Assembly (NCBI GenBank): GCA_018057765.1
Contig: JAGPDB010000013.1
Coordinates: 1 to 49,286, forward strand
Length of the DNA stretch: 49,286 bases
Reading direction: 5' to 3'
Source: Acidimicrobiia bacterium
Lineage (GTDB): Bacteria; Actinomycetota; Acidimicrobiia; IMCC26256; JAGPDB01
The notes under the pieces are model-generated. The model did not search any database, was not told the DNA's origin, and was given only the letters and a program-made list of their open reading frames with translations. This document shows, in pieces, positions 25,483 through 32,999 of the stretch. The position numbers were made by a program, and so were the translations under genes. How positions within the stretch are numbered: position 1 is the stretch's first letter; each line of letters begins with the position of its first letter.

Positions 25483-26251
25483 CTACTAAAGCTTTCATCA
25501 TAAGATCTATCTGGTCAATCAACGATTGTGGATTTTCAAGATGTACATCATGGCTAGAATCATCAACTAGTTGAACTCCCAAAGAATTTGAGACTAATTC
25601 TTCGCTATCATACGCTGTAATAAATGGGGCTGCAGTATCGTTTATCCCCCAAAGAAATGAAACAGGAAATTTAAATTGTTTTAATTCGTCTTGATATGAC
25701 TCATTGATAATCTTTACTAAAGATTCGCGTAACAGCCCGCTTGCTTTCCTATAGTCAGCAGAACCATATTTTTTCTTGTTTTCCTCCATCTTCCTTTCAG
25801 AAATAACACCAATTCTATTTAATATTTTTGCGACCCTAAACAAAAGAGGGCTTTTCGTTTTAGAAGTATAACGTATTAGGGGGGCACCTATGAATATAAT
25901 TCCCTTGACAATATCTACTCGCAATATTCCCAAGCACGCTGCAACTCTCCCACCTAAAGAGTGCCCGACAATGACTATGCCATTCCTAATCGAATCGCTA
26001 GGAAGTTCGTTAATAGCATTTGATATATCTTCAGCATAAACATGTGCATCATATACTTTTTCTAAATCTTGTGAAGAACCAAAACCTGGCAAATCAAACG
26101 CAACACAATTATAATCAGAAATAAATTTAGAAAAATCTGCTTTAGATCTTCCCCAACCATGTAGAAATATAATAAGCGGATAACCGATATGTTGGTTAGT
26201 AATATTCACTTCAGCAAATATTTTTCCATCTAAAAAACTTTTTAAAGCCAT
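25475..26251 (-). CDS. Alpha/beta hydrolase fold protein
   Basis: The 258-aa protein has the oxyanion-hole HGWG (31-34), the nucleophile elbow GHSLGG with Ser98, an acid near WGINDTAAPF (about 210) and a terminal His in DSSHDVHLENP (about 235). These form a complete catalytic triad. The substrate is not evident. It starts 4 bp after the small membrane protein stop and overlaps the MurF-like gene by 8 bp, so it is probably part of a common transcript with the MurF-like and Ddl-like genes and could act on a related peptide, ester or amide. Confidence 0.85.
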   Translation of the reverse strand: MALKSFLDGKIFAEVNITNQHIGYPLIIFLHGWGRSKADFSKFISDYNCVAFDLPGFGSSQDLEKVYDAHVYAEDISNAINELPSDSIRNGIVIVGHSLGGRVAACLGILRVDIVKGIIFIGAPLIRYTSKTKSPLLFRVAKILNRIGVISERKMEENKKKYGSADYRKASGLLRESLVKIINESYQDELKQFKFPVSFLWGINDTAAPFITAYDSEELVSNSLGVQLVDDSSHDVHLENPQSLIDQIDLMMKALVDD

Positions 26252-26255
26252 TGCG

Positions 26256-26621
26256 TTATAGAACTACCAAAATTGATCTAATCGACAATGCTGCTATGAA
26301 TAATGCTGTAATTCCAAAAATTAAATATTTTTTCTTACCAAAGGATTTTGAATAAGCAAAAATCCCTCCAATAACCATCAATATAATAAACCCATAGAAA
26401 TAGTGCATAGAAGGTGCTACATCATTAGTAAATAAGAGCAAAGAAATTCCTAAAAATGCTTGTATAACAAGTGCAACTCCACCGACATAGATAGGATACA
26501 GGAAGTATTTCTTTCGCTTAACAACATCTACTTTCATCCCTATAAGAGTCCATATTCCAGCAAAAACATTTAATGTTATGGCAGTGTATGCCCAATCGTG
26601 ATGTATTTTTAGTAATCCCAT
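26256..26621 (-). CDS. Small four-helix membrane protein, unknown function
   Basis: The 121-aa protein has four predicted transmembrane segments (about 9-28, 40-62, 72-90, 97-119) and a single-domain layout. Histidines near the start (IHHDW) and in helix 3 (MHYFYG) could be functional, for example as cofactor ligands, but I recognise no family. An AAGGAAAA Shine-Dalgarno lies before the ATG. It is 17 bp after the PH-domain gene and 4 bp before the alpha/beta hydrolase. Confidence 0.75.
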   Translation of the reverse strand: MGLLKIHHDWAYTAITLNVFAGIWTLIGMKVDVVKRKKYFLYPIYVGGVALVIQAFLGISLLLFTNDVAPSMHYFYGFIILMVIGGIFAYSKSFGKKKYLIFGITALFIAALSIRSILVVL

Positions 26622-26638
26622 TTTTTCCTTAATTTTAT

Positions 26639-27331
26639 TTACATTTGATCTAAAAGATTTTGTCTTTTCTCTAGATACTCTGCTTCAGAAATAATATTCT
26701 GTTCTTTTAGTTGCGCAAGCTTTTCAATTTGTTCTGGAATAGATATTTGTCTACTACCTGCGGCCATTTGAGAAGCAATACCTTCTGAAGAATATCGAGC
26801 AGTTTTCTTAACATTTTCTTCCATAGAACGATATATTTCTTGTTGTACGGCGTCAGGGTGTCTTACATCTTTAAATGTAGATTGACCATCTTGACCTGCT
26901 GATTCAATTTCTAAAGTACCCGCACCAATCATGCGCTCAAACATTGTCTGTCCAAAGTTAATATTATTCACTCGTTCTAGAGGAATCTCAACACCGCGCT
27001 TAGCAATGATTCCATTACGAAAAATAATACGATCACTCGTCACAACAAAAAGTGTAAAGTGCCAGCCCAAGTATTGGAATGCAAAAAAGATAGCCCAAAC
27101 AAGAAAGGCAAGCACCCATATTCTCCAAGCATATTGATCAATAGTAAAAAAAAGTGAATCTATACTTCCTGCAGCAGCACTCCTGCTTCCATCAGGAAAA
27201 AATTCTAAAGCTATGATAATCAAAAAAAGTATGAAAGCACCTAAAAAATATTTTGCGAAATACCACCAATGCGGTCGCAAATCCAAACATAGTTCTTCGT
27301 CATCATTTAATAAGTCTCTAGGATATGGCAT
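26639..27331 (-). CDS. PH-domain membrane protein with C-terminal SHOCT domain
   Basis: The 230-aa protein has two transmembrane segments (about 28-46, 70-92), a bacterial PH domain of the YdbS/DUF304 type (about 95-165, with LFVVTSDRIIFRNGIIAKRG and IPLERVNNINFGQTMFERMI), and a C-terminal SHOCT motif (EQIEKLAQLKEQNIISEAEY then EKRQNLLDQM). TAAGAT lies 6 nt before the ATG with no Shine-Dalgarno. Such proteins are widespread in actinobacteria; function is not established. It lies between def and the small membrane gene. Confidence 0.85.
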   Translation of the reverse strand: MPYPRDLLNDDEELCLDLRPHWWYFAKYFLGAFILFLIIIALEFFPDGSRSAAAGSIDSLFFTIDQYAWRIWVLAFLVWAIFFAFQYLGWHFTLFVVTSDRIIFRNGIIAKRGVEIPLERVNNINFGQTMFERMIGAGTLEIESAGQDGQSTFKDVRHPDAVQQEIYRSMEENVKKTARYSSEGIASQMAAGSRQISIPEQIEKLAQLKEQNIISEAEYLEKRQNLLDQM

Positions 27332-27337
27332 AGTAAT

Positions 27338-27343
27338 ATCTTA
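27338..27343 (-). promoter_or_regulatory. Candidate -10 box for the PH-SHOCT gene
   Basis: Minus strand TAAGAT, 6 nt, ATG; no Shine-Dalgarno. It is in the 56-bp gap after def. Confidence 0.4.
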
Positions 27344-27387
27344 GTTTCATTTTCGGACAAAATATGATTCTATGAAGAAAAGAAAGA

Positions 27388-27912
27388 CTATTTTCGGTAG
27401 TTTTTCCTACTATAAATATCTCTTGAACTTTTCGCACAGTCTAATATTACTTTTCCGTTTAAATGATCAATCTCATGTTGGAATACACGCGATTCAAAAC
27501 CGTCTAAATGAAATTGTATTTCCTGGCCAGTAACATTTTGTCCAGAAACTACAATATTTTCATATCGGGTAATATCAACTGTTAAATCTGGAACACTCAT
27601 ACAACCTTCTCGTCTCTTAATTAGACCATTAAATTTTACAATTCTTGGGTTAGTAACAACTACAAAACCATATTTAGATTCTTCTCGTTTATTTTTTGAG
27701 GAATCTGCTACAAAAACATTCAAATCACTACCAATTTGATTTGCTGCTAGACCTACACAATGATCGTACTCAGCCATTTTAGCTATTAGATTCTCTACCG
27801 TTTTTATAAACTCTAGGTTATTAAAATCAACTATAGTCACACCGGCTGTTGAAAGGCTAATATTAGGGTAAGCAACTATATCTATTAATGGATTTTTTAT
27901 ATACTCTGACAT
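27388..27912 (-). CDS. def: Peptide deformylase
   Basis: Def removes the N-formyl group from nascent proteins. The 174-aa protein has the three family motifs: GLAANQIG, EGCMSVP (Cys metal ligand; usual form EGCLSxP) and FQHEIDHLNG (HExxH metal site). The likely start is the ATG at 27912 (MSEYIKNPLIDI), 10 nt after the stop of the ACT gene; an in-frame start further upstream would run back into that gene. It forms an ACT-def pair on the minus strand. Confidence 0.94.
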   Translation of the reverse strand: MSEYIKNPLIDIVAYPNISLSTAGVTIVDFNNLEFIKTVENLIAKMAEYDHCVGLAANQIGSDLNVFVADSSKNKREESKYGFVVVTNPRIVKFNGLIKRREGCMSVPDLTVDITRYENIVVSGQNVTGQEIQFHLDGFESRVFQHEIDHLNGKVILDCAKSSRDIYSRKNYRK

Positions 27913-27922
27913 TAGGTAATAA

Positions 27923-28462
27923 CTATAAATCGATTTCTTCAACTGTATTAAAGTCGATATAGCCTTCATAAGTATTTGAAAGGTTTTTTATTTCGTAAGA
28001 TACTACTTCCTCACTTGAATGATAGACATCGACGTCTAAAAATATGGAAAATTTATCAGTATCATTGTCACGTAAAGTACGAAAATCTACGATGTTGGCT
28101 TTGTTGTCACTCAAAACTTTTGTTACTTGCGCCACTATTCCTACAGTATCATTTACGCTCATTTTCAAAACATATCGTGTAGTACCCTCTAATGAGTGAT
28201 CATGTTCAGAATCCGATAATGTGATACTTGTCTCAGAAATATTTAACACAAAACCGTTTAGTTCTTCTTTCTTCTCAAGTTCAATAATAATATTAGGAAC
28301 TTTAGAATCATCTATTTCTACAACCATTATCATCGCAAAGAAGCCCTGCAATAGGGTCATTGATGCATCTTCTATGTTTGCGCCAGACACTTTAAGGTAA
28401 GAAGTCAAAGCAGCTATCACTCCGGGTTCATCTCTTCCAAATACACTTATGCTCAACTTCAT
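27923..28462 (-). CDS. Double-ACT protein of the GcvR type
   Basis: The 179-aa protein contains two ACT domains: MKLSISVFGRDEPGVIAAL at the N-terminus (about 1-75) and LKMSVNDTVGIVAQVTKVL (about 90-165). This resembles GcvR-like regulators that modulate amino-acid or C1 metabolism, but no enzymatic domain is present. A perfect TATAAT lies 6 nt before the ATG at 28462, which favours this start over the in-frame ATG at 28477 and indicates a leaderless transcript. It is followed after 10 bp by def. Confidence 0.85.
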   Translation of the reverse strand: MKLSISVFGRDEPGVIAALTSYLKVSGANIEDASMTLLQGFFAMIMVVEIDDSKVPNIIIELEKKEELNGFVLNISETSITLSDSEHDHSLEGTTRYVLKMSVNDTVGIVAQVTKVLSDNKANIVDFRTLRDNDTDKFSIFLDVDVYHSSEEVVSYEIKNLSNTYEGYIDFNTVEEIDL

Positions 28463-28468
28463 TAAATG

Positions 28469-28522
28469 ATTATACATCTAAGATCATACAAAGTGACAAA
28501 TATTTGAAAATAATACTAGTCT
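28469..28522. promoter_or_regulatory. Divergent promoters of the ACT gene and the UvrD-like helicase
   Basis: Minus: TTGTCA (28494-28499), 19-bp spacer, TATAAT (28469-28474), 6 nt, ATG. Plus: GTGACA (28493-28498), 18-bp spacer, TAGTCT (28517-28522), 6 nt, ATG. The two -35 hexamers overlap almost completely. Confidence 0.5.
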
Positions 28523-28528
28523 TGATGC

Positions 28529-30307
28529 ATGAATTCGGTAGTTTCAACAATTGTTCGCGATATAGATACAGTTGAAATTTTTGGACTTACTTTAGATGAG
28601 CAACAGATAAATGCAGCAACTTCGCCTTCGTCAAGACTAGCGATAATTGCTTCTGCTGGATCTGGCAAAACAAGAGTTATAACTCAAAGAATAAAATACT
28701 TATGTGAAACTACAAATTTAAAACCTAACCAGGTCTTAGCCATTACATTTACGAGAAAAGCAGGTTTTGAATTAGCGAAACGTATACGCAGTGTTCTTGG
28801 TGATAATAATCGTCTACATCCTGTGGTTAGTACCTTGCATTCATTCGTAATGAATGAACTTATAGATTTTTATGGTGATAAAAAAATATCTGTTGATTCC
28901 ATTATTGAATTTCCAGAGAAAATCATTGAAACTTTAAAAATAAAAAATTCGAAACAAATAGCGAAAGCGATTTCATGGTGTAAATCAAATCTAATTTTCC
29001 CGCAAAATTTAAATGATGAAATAATTACAAATATTCGGAAACATATCCGTATCAACCCAAGAGAATTCACATTAGAAAAATTCAAAAATGACTGGGAATT
29101 ATATGAAAATTATTTGACAAAAAATCACAAATATTCACATGATGATTTATTGATCAAATATATACAACTACTTGAAGATCCATCATATTTAGAAACTAGA
29201 CAATATTTATATCGTCATATTTTTGTAGATGAGTTTCAGGATTCCACCAGGACACATGTTGAAATATACCAACGACTTGTAGGCAATAAAATTAATATCA
29301 GTGTCGTTGGCGACCCAGATCAATCAATTTTTTCATTTGCAGGCTCTAGTGAAAAATATTTAAATGATTTTTCTAATTATTTTCCTGGTGCAACAATAGA
29401 ATTTTTAACTACGAACTACAGATCTACTAAAGCTAATGTAGAAGTAGCACGATCCGTTTTAGGTAACACTGGAAAATCTCGTAAGATTACGACGCCAAGA
29501 CAGAGTACAATTTTGCCAAAGGTTCACTTATTTTCTGATGAACTCGCAGAAGCTCAAAGTGCTATGAGTATCCTCATGTCTGCGCATGCAAATGGTACAC
29601 CTTTTTCTGATATGGCGATACTTGTTAGAACTAATAAGCAAAAAGATCTCTTTATAAAATCAGCAAACAGTTTAGGTATTGCATTCCATAGAGGTAGAAG
29701 GATTGAGCTCAATGAAACTGCAAGTGAAATTTTCGATACAATAAAAACACTTCGACGTAAACGAAAATGGAAATCGGTTTATGATGCACTTGATGATATC
29801 ACTTCAATAGAAAATGAAGATGCCGGCAAAAAGGAAACTTATAAGCAACTTCGAAATGCAGCTCGGGAATACATGGATTTATTTTCTTTTGATCGCCAAG
29901 GTGATGTAAATGGGTTTTTTGAATATTTGGAATTTTCTATAACAGGCGCAAAAGATTCCAAAGATGGTTTTTCGCTACTAACTTTTCATCAGGCCAAGGG
30001 CTTAGAATTCCACACTTGTATAGTATCTGGTTTTGAAAAAGGGCTAGTTCCTCTATATTCTGATCGCATCAGAAAAACTGAAGAATCACGTTTAGCATAT
30101 GTTGCATTATCTCGAGCTAGTGACGAATTACACATAACTCGGGTCAAAGTACGCACACTTTTTGACCGTATTTGTGTACAAAGCGACTCCGAATATTTAC
30201 AATTAATAGAGGAGCATATAGCCGATATAGACCTAAGACAAGACTTTTTCACGGCAAAAGACGCCCTCAAACGAATCGCAGATATTCGTACGAAACACTT
30301 AGAGTAA
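28529..30307 (+). CDS. UvrD/Rep-type superfamily 1 DNA helicase
   Basis: The 592-aa protein has the SF1A helicase motifs: Q-motif LDEQQINAA, Walker A ASAGSGKT (about 48-55), ITFTRKAGFELAKRI, Walker B VDEFQDSTRTHV, VGDPDQSIFSFAGSS, TTNYRST, LLTFHQAKGLEF and the VALSRASDELHI motif. It is shorter than canonical UvrD (about 720 aa) or PcrA, so it is a compact UvrD-like enzyme; no C-terminal extra domain (HRDC or tudor) is seen. DNA repair is the likely role. The start with TAGTCT 6 nt upstream and no Shine-Dalgarno is probably leaderless. I cannot assign a specific symbol. Confidence 0.9.
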   Translation: MNSVVSTIVRDIDTVEIFGLTLDEQQINAATSPSSRLAIIASAGSGKTRVITQRIKYLCETTNLKPNQVLAITFTRKAGFELAKRIRSVLGDNNRLHPVVSTLHSFVMNELIDFYGDKKISVDSIIEFPEKIIETLKIKNSKQIAKAISWCKSNLIFPQNLNDEIITNIRKHIRINPREFTLEKFKNDWELYENYLTKNHKYSHDDLLIKYIQLLEDPSYLETRQYLYRHIFVDEFQDSTRTHVEIYQRLVGNKINISVVGDPDQSIFSFAGSSEKYLNDFSNYFPGATIEFLTTNYRSTKANVEVARSVLGNTGKSRKITTPRQSTILPKVHLFSDELAEAQSAMSILMSAHANGTPFSDMAILVRTNKQKDLFIKSANSLGIAFHRGRRIELNETASEIFDTIKTLRRKRKWKSVYDALDDITSIENEDAGKKETYKQLRNAAREYMDLFSFDRQGDVNGFFEYLEFSITGAKDSKDGFSLLTFHQAKGLEFHTCIVSGFEKGLVPLYSDRIRKTEESRLAYVALSRASDELHITRVKVRTLFDRICVQSDSEYLQLIEEHIADIDLRQDFFTAKDALKRIADIRTKHLE

Positions 30308-30323
30308 CTATTAAAATCTTTCA

Positions 30324-30351
30324 TTGACACATTTTAAGTTATAGATAATCA
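30324..30351 (+). promoter_or_regulatory. Candidate promoter of the sigma-4-like gene
   Basis: A perfect TTGACA (30324-30329) is followed after 16 bp by TAATCA (30346-30351). The downstream leader carries AAGGAG 9 nt before the TTG start at 30402. It lies in the 94-bp gap after the helicase gene. Confidence 0.45.
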
Positions 30352-30401
30352 TAGGGGGTAAGACGAGTTTAAAGCTCATAAACGTTAAGGAGACCAGAAC
30401 A

Positions 30402-30728
30402 TTGAGAAATCCATTAGATACCATAGATGAAAAAGACGAATCTTGGGTTTATGCTGATGCGCAAACTTTAACTGATCTAAATACTCACGATATAGAAGAT
30501 CCTTATGATGATATTGATTTATTAGAATTAAAAGCTGATCCTAGGTTTTTTTCACTTTTAAATAGCGAAGAATACTCAATTTTGGATCGTAGATTTGGTC
30601 TAAGTTCAGAACCAGAGTCAATGAAAGACATCGCAAGAGACATGGGACTTACCCGGAATCAAGCAAAAGAGATTTTGGGTTGTGCCCTTGCTAAGCTAAA
30701 AGAAAAATTACTAAGTGAAGTTGATTAA
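30402..30728 (+). CDS. Orphan sigma-70 region-4-like protein
   Basis: The 108-aa protein has an acidic N-terminal half (about 1-50, no known motif) and a C-terminal helix-turn-helix that matches sigma region 4: LNSEEYSILDRRFGLSSEPE and MKDIARDMGLTRNQAKEILG, then ALAKLKEKLL, the usual terminal ALxKLR. Regions 1-3 are absent, so it cannot act as a complete sigma factor. It may bind promoter -35 regions or the core flap as a regulator. It uses a TTG start with a strong AAGGAG Shine-Dalgarno, unlike its leaderless neighbours. Confidence 0.8.
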   Translation: MRNPLDTIDEKDESWVYADAQTLTDLNTHDIEDPYDDIDLLELKADPRFFSLLNSEEYSILDRRFGLSSEPESMKDIARDMGLTRNQAKEILGCALAKLKEKLLSEVD

Positions 30729-30735
30729 TAAAGTC

Positions 30736-31296
30736 TCAACAAGCTCCCCACATACCAACTTTATTTTTTTCTGCTTCTAACTCTAGCTTTAACAAATTAA
30801 AAGAATATTTTTTATTCGGCGCTATAGTCAAGGTTCTAGCGTAACCATTTTTTACGAGCACATCATTGAACCTGACACCATCTAAATATACGAAAGCTAA
30901 TGTTCTACCATATTTATCATACTTTTCAATATCGTATTCTAATTCAATCCTTTTATTTGTTAGCTTCTTAGTTGTGAATTCAGAAGCTTGTGGGCCGTAA
31001 CAACCTACTGGTTTTGTTGGATGATGAGTTTCAGGAGTATCTATACCTAAAAGTCGAACCTTGATTATTTGATCATCCTCTAATTGAACACTAATGGTAT
31101 CTCCATCAGCGATTGATATAACTTTTGCATTAACTCTTGACGATAAAGCACCAGTTTGAAATCCGCTGTAAAGCGCAATAAGGGTTGCAACCAAAATTAT
31201 TAACAAAAGTGGTACAGAAAGTTTAGTTTTGGGTGAATATTTTCGGTAACCTGTATGTATGCGTCGTCGTTTATTAATCATATCTGTTCTGGTCAT
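30736..31296 (-). CDS. Membrane-anchored thermonuclease (SNase-like)
   Basis: The 186-aa protein has a basic N-terminus, one transmembrane segment (about 27-47) and a staphylococcal-nuclease domain: VISIADGDTISV, VRLLGIDTPETHH with the catalytic Arg and Asp, DKYGRTLAFVYLDG with the conserved Arg, and NGYARTL. These are the catalytic residues of SNase. It probably degrades nucleic acid outside the membrane. Its 5' end overlaps the divergent lipoprotein gene by 38 bp; a second ATG at 31281 still leaves a 23-bp overlap. No Shine-Dalgarno is evident. Confidence 0.9.
   Translation of the reverse strand: MTRTDMINKRRRIHTGYRKYSPKTKLSVPLLLIILVATLIALYSGFQTGALSSRVNAKVISIADGDTISVQLEDDQIIKVRLLGIDTPETHHPTKPVGCYGPQASEFTTKKLTNKRIELEYDIEKYDKYGRTLAFVYLDGVRFNDVLVKNGYARTLTIAPNKKYSFNLLKLELEAEKNKVGMWGAC
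31247..31252 (+). promoter_or_regulatory. Candidate -10 box for the lipoprotein gene
   Basis: TAACCT, 6 nt, ATG at 31259; no Shine-Dalgarno and no clear -35. It lies within the coding region of the thermonuclease on the other strand. Confidence 0.3.
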
Positions 31297-31801
31297 AGTT
31301 GTGCTTTCGATTTTTATAATATCAGGTTGTAGTGAACTTTCAAAGAGTGAAACTCAAACAACAAAGAAATTTGAAAGAATATTGCCACAATTGCAAAAAA
31401 GATACACAAAACTTTTCGATGCCCTAAATTTGGCGGTGGAGATTGGCGGCCAAAGAGACATCACGAAAGATGGATTGAAGTCATATAGCGAATATTTAGA
31501 TGCTGTTAAAAAAAAGAATACGTCTAAACAATTAGATTCTGCAATCGATCTAGAGGATATAATTGGTCGCCTTCGAGCCAATGCATCAAGCGTTGGCTCT
31601 GTTAAGTTATCTGGATCACAAGAGCTAAAAGATGCTATTGGACTTATTGATAAAGAAACCATTGCTAAAGACGTCAAAGATAAATATACTAAAGCTTCAA
31701 AATCGTATGAAGAAAAAAGGACTTCCTGGAGATACTTACTTTCAGCAACGATATGTGGCTATTCTTCTCAAAAGATTTTAGAATTTTCGGAACCATCATA
31801 A
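31259..31801 (+). CDS. Predicted lipoprotein, unknown function
   Basis: The 180-aa protein begins MRRRLLIISVLVIVVLSIF and ends its signal with IISGC, a lipobox, so Cys23 is predicted to be lipidated and the protein anchored to the outer face of the membrane. The mature part is helical and charged without a recognisable domain (contains GGQRDITKDGLKSYSEYLDA). It is 4 bp upstream of purK, which suggests shared transcription without an obvious functional link. Confidence 0.75.
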   Translation: MRRRLLIISVLVIVVLSIFIISGCSELSKSETQTTKKFERILPQLQKRYTKLFDALNLAVEIGGQRDITKDGLKSYSEYLDAVKKKNTSKQLDSAIDLEDIIGRLRANASSVGSVKLSGSQELKDAIGLIDKETIAKDVKDKYTKASKSYEEKRTSWRYLLSATICGYSSQKILEFSEPS

Positions 31802-31805
31802 ACTT

Positions 31806-32999
31806 ATGTCTACAAAAAAAACTTCGGATGAAATTAATAAAATTGGTATTTTAGGTGGTGGACAACTGGCAAAGATGCTTGCCGAATCTTGCGCAGGCGA
31901 AGATTTGTCTTTTATATCAGCCGATGTGGCTGGTTCTTGCGCATTTAAAGTAACAAAACCGTTTACAAAAGATTTGTCTTTAGGTGAAAATTTAGATGAG
32001 TTTTGCGAACTAGTAGATGTTGTCACATTTGATTCAGAACATTTAGGTGTTGAATTCGCTAATGGTATTATCAAGAGAGAACTTGATGTATTTCCCGATT
32101 ATAGATTTGTACAACTAAGTGGCGATCGTTTCAAAGAGAAAACAGAATTAAATAGACTGGGAATCTCGACTGCCCCGTTTATCAAGATAGATAAAAACTT
32201 AAATTCCGATGAAATTTCAAAACTAATAATCAATACTCTTTCATCAAAAAATCTATCTGATTCAGGTATCGTAATAAAAACACGACATGGTGGTTATGAT
32301 GGAAAGGGACAATGGGTTTTAAAAAATGGTATTCTCGATTCAGAAATAAAAAACCTAGCTATTGAACTTAGCAAATTAAATTCTAACCCTGGATTGATAA
32401 TAGAAGGTCTAATCAATTTTGGTTTTGAATGTTCCATAATCGCATCTCGTTCTTTAAATGGAGAATTTATTACTTGGCCTTTGATTCATAATATCCATAA
32501 AGATTCAATATTAGATATTTCACGATGCCCAATTAATAAAGAAACTCTCAATTATGCTGACGAAAAGAATGCACAAAAAATAGTAAAAACTATTTGCGAA
32601 GAACACAATTATGTTGGAACTATATGTGTAGAGCTATTTTGTACAGATACTGGCTTAATAGTTAACGAGATAGCACCACGTGTTCATAATAGTGGCCATT
32701 TAACGATAGAGGGTTCTGTTACTAGTCAATTCAAGAATCATATAAACGCAATTAGAGGTCAAGAATTAGGGCCTAGTGACATAATAGGTAGTTGCGCAAT
32801 GATAAATATTGTTGGCTATAGACCCAATGACGAAGCCTTAAATTATTTCGAAGAAACGAAATGTGTTTATTTTCATTGGTATAACAAAGAAGTTCGTCCT
32901 AAGAGAAAAGTCGGACATATAACAATCGTTGCAGAAAACGATTTAGAACTTGAATCAAAAATTGATCATATCAATATGTTGCTTGGTATAAGAAATTGA
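31806..32999 (+). CDS. purK: 5-(carboxyamino)imidazole ribonucleotide synthase PurK
   Basis: PurK carboxylates AIR to N5-CAIR with ATP and bicarbonate in purine synthesis. The 397-aa ATP-grasp protein has GILGGGQLAKMLAE at the N-terminus, IKTRHGGYDGKGQWVL (ATP-grasp), EIAPRVHNSGHLTIEGS and TSQFKNHINAIRGQELG, all diagnostic of PurK. It is directly downstream of the lipoprotein gene (4 bp) and its stop overlaps the xth start by 4 bp. purE is not in the window. Confidence 0.96.
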   Translation: MSTKKTSDEINKIGILGGGQLAKMLAESCAGEDLSFISADVAGSCAFKVTKPFTKDLSLGENLDEFCELVDVVTFDSEHLGVEFANGIIKRELDVFPDYRFVQLSGDRFKEKTELNRLGISTAPFIKIDKNLNSDEISKLIINTLSSKNLSDSGIVIKTRHGGYDGKGQWVLKNGILDSEIKNLAIELSKLNSNPGLIIEGLINFGFECSIIASRSLNGEFITWPLIHNIHKDSILDISRCPINKETLNYADEKNAQKIVKTICEEHNYVGTICVELFCTDTGLIVNEIAPRVHNSGHLTIEGSVTSQFKNHINAIRGQELGPSDIIGSCAMINIVGYRPNDEALNYFEETKCVYFHWYNKEVRPKRKVGHITIVAENDLELESKIDHINMLLGIRN

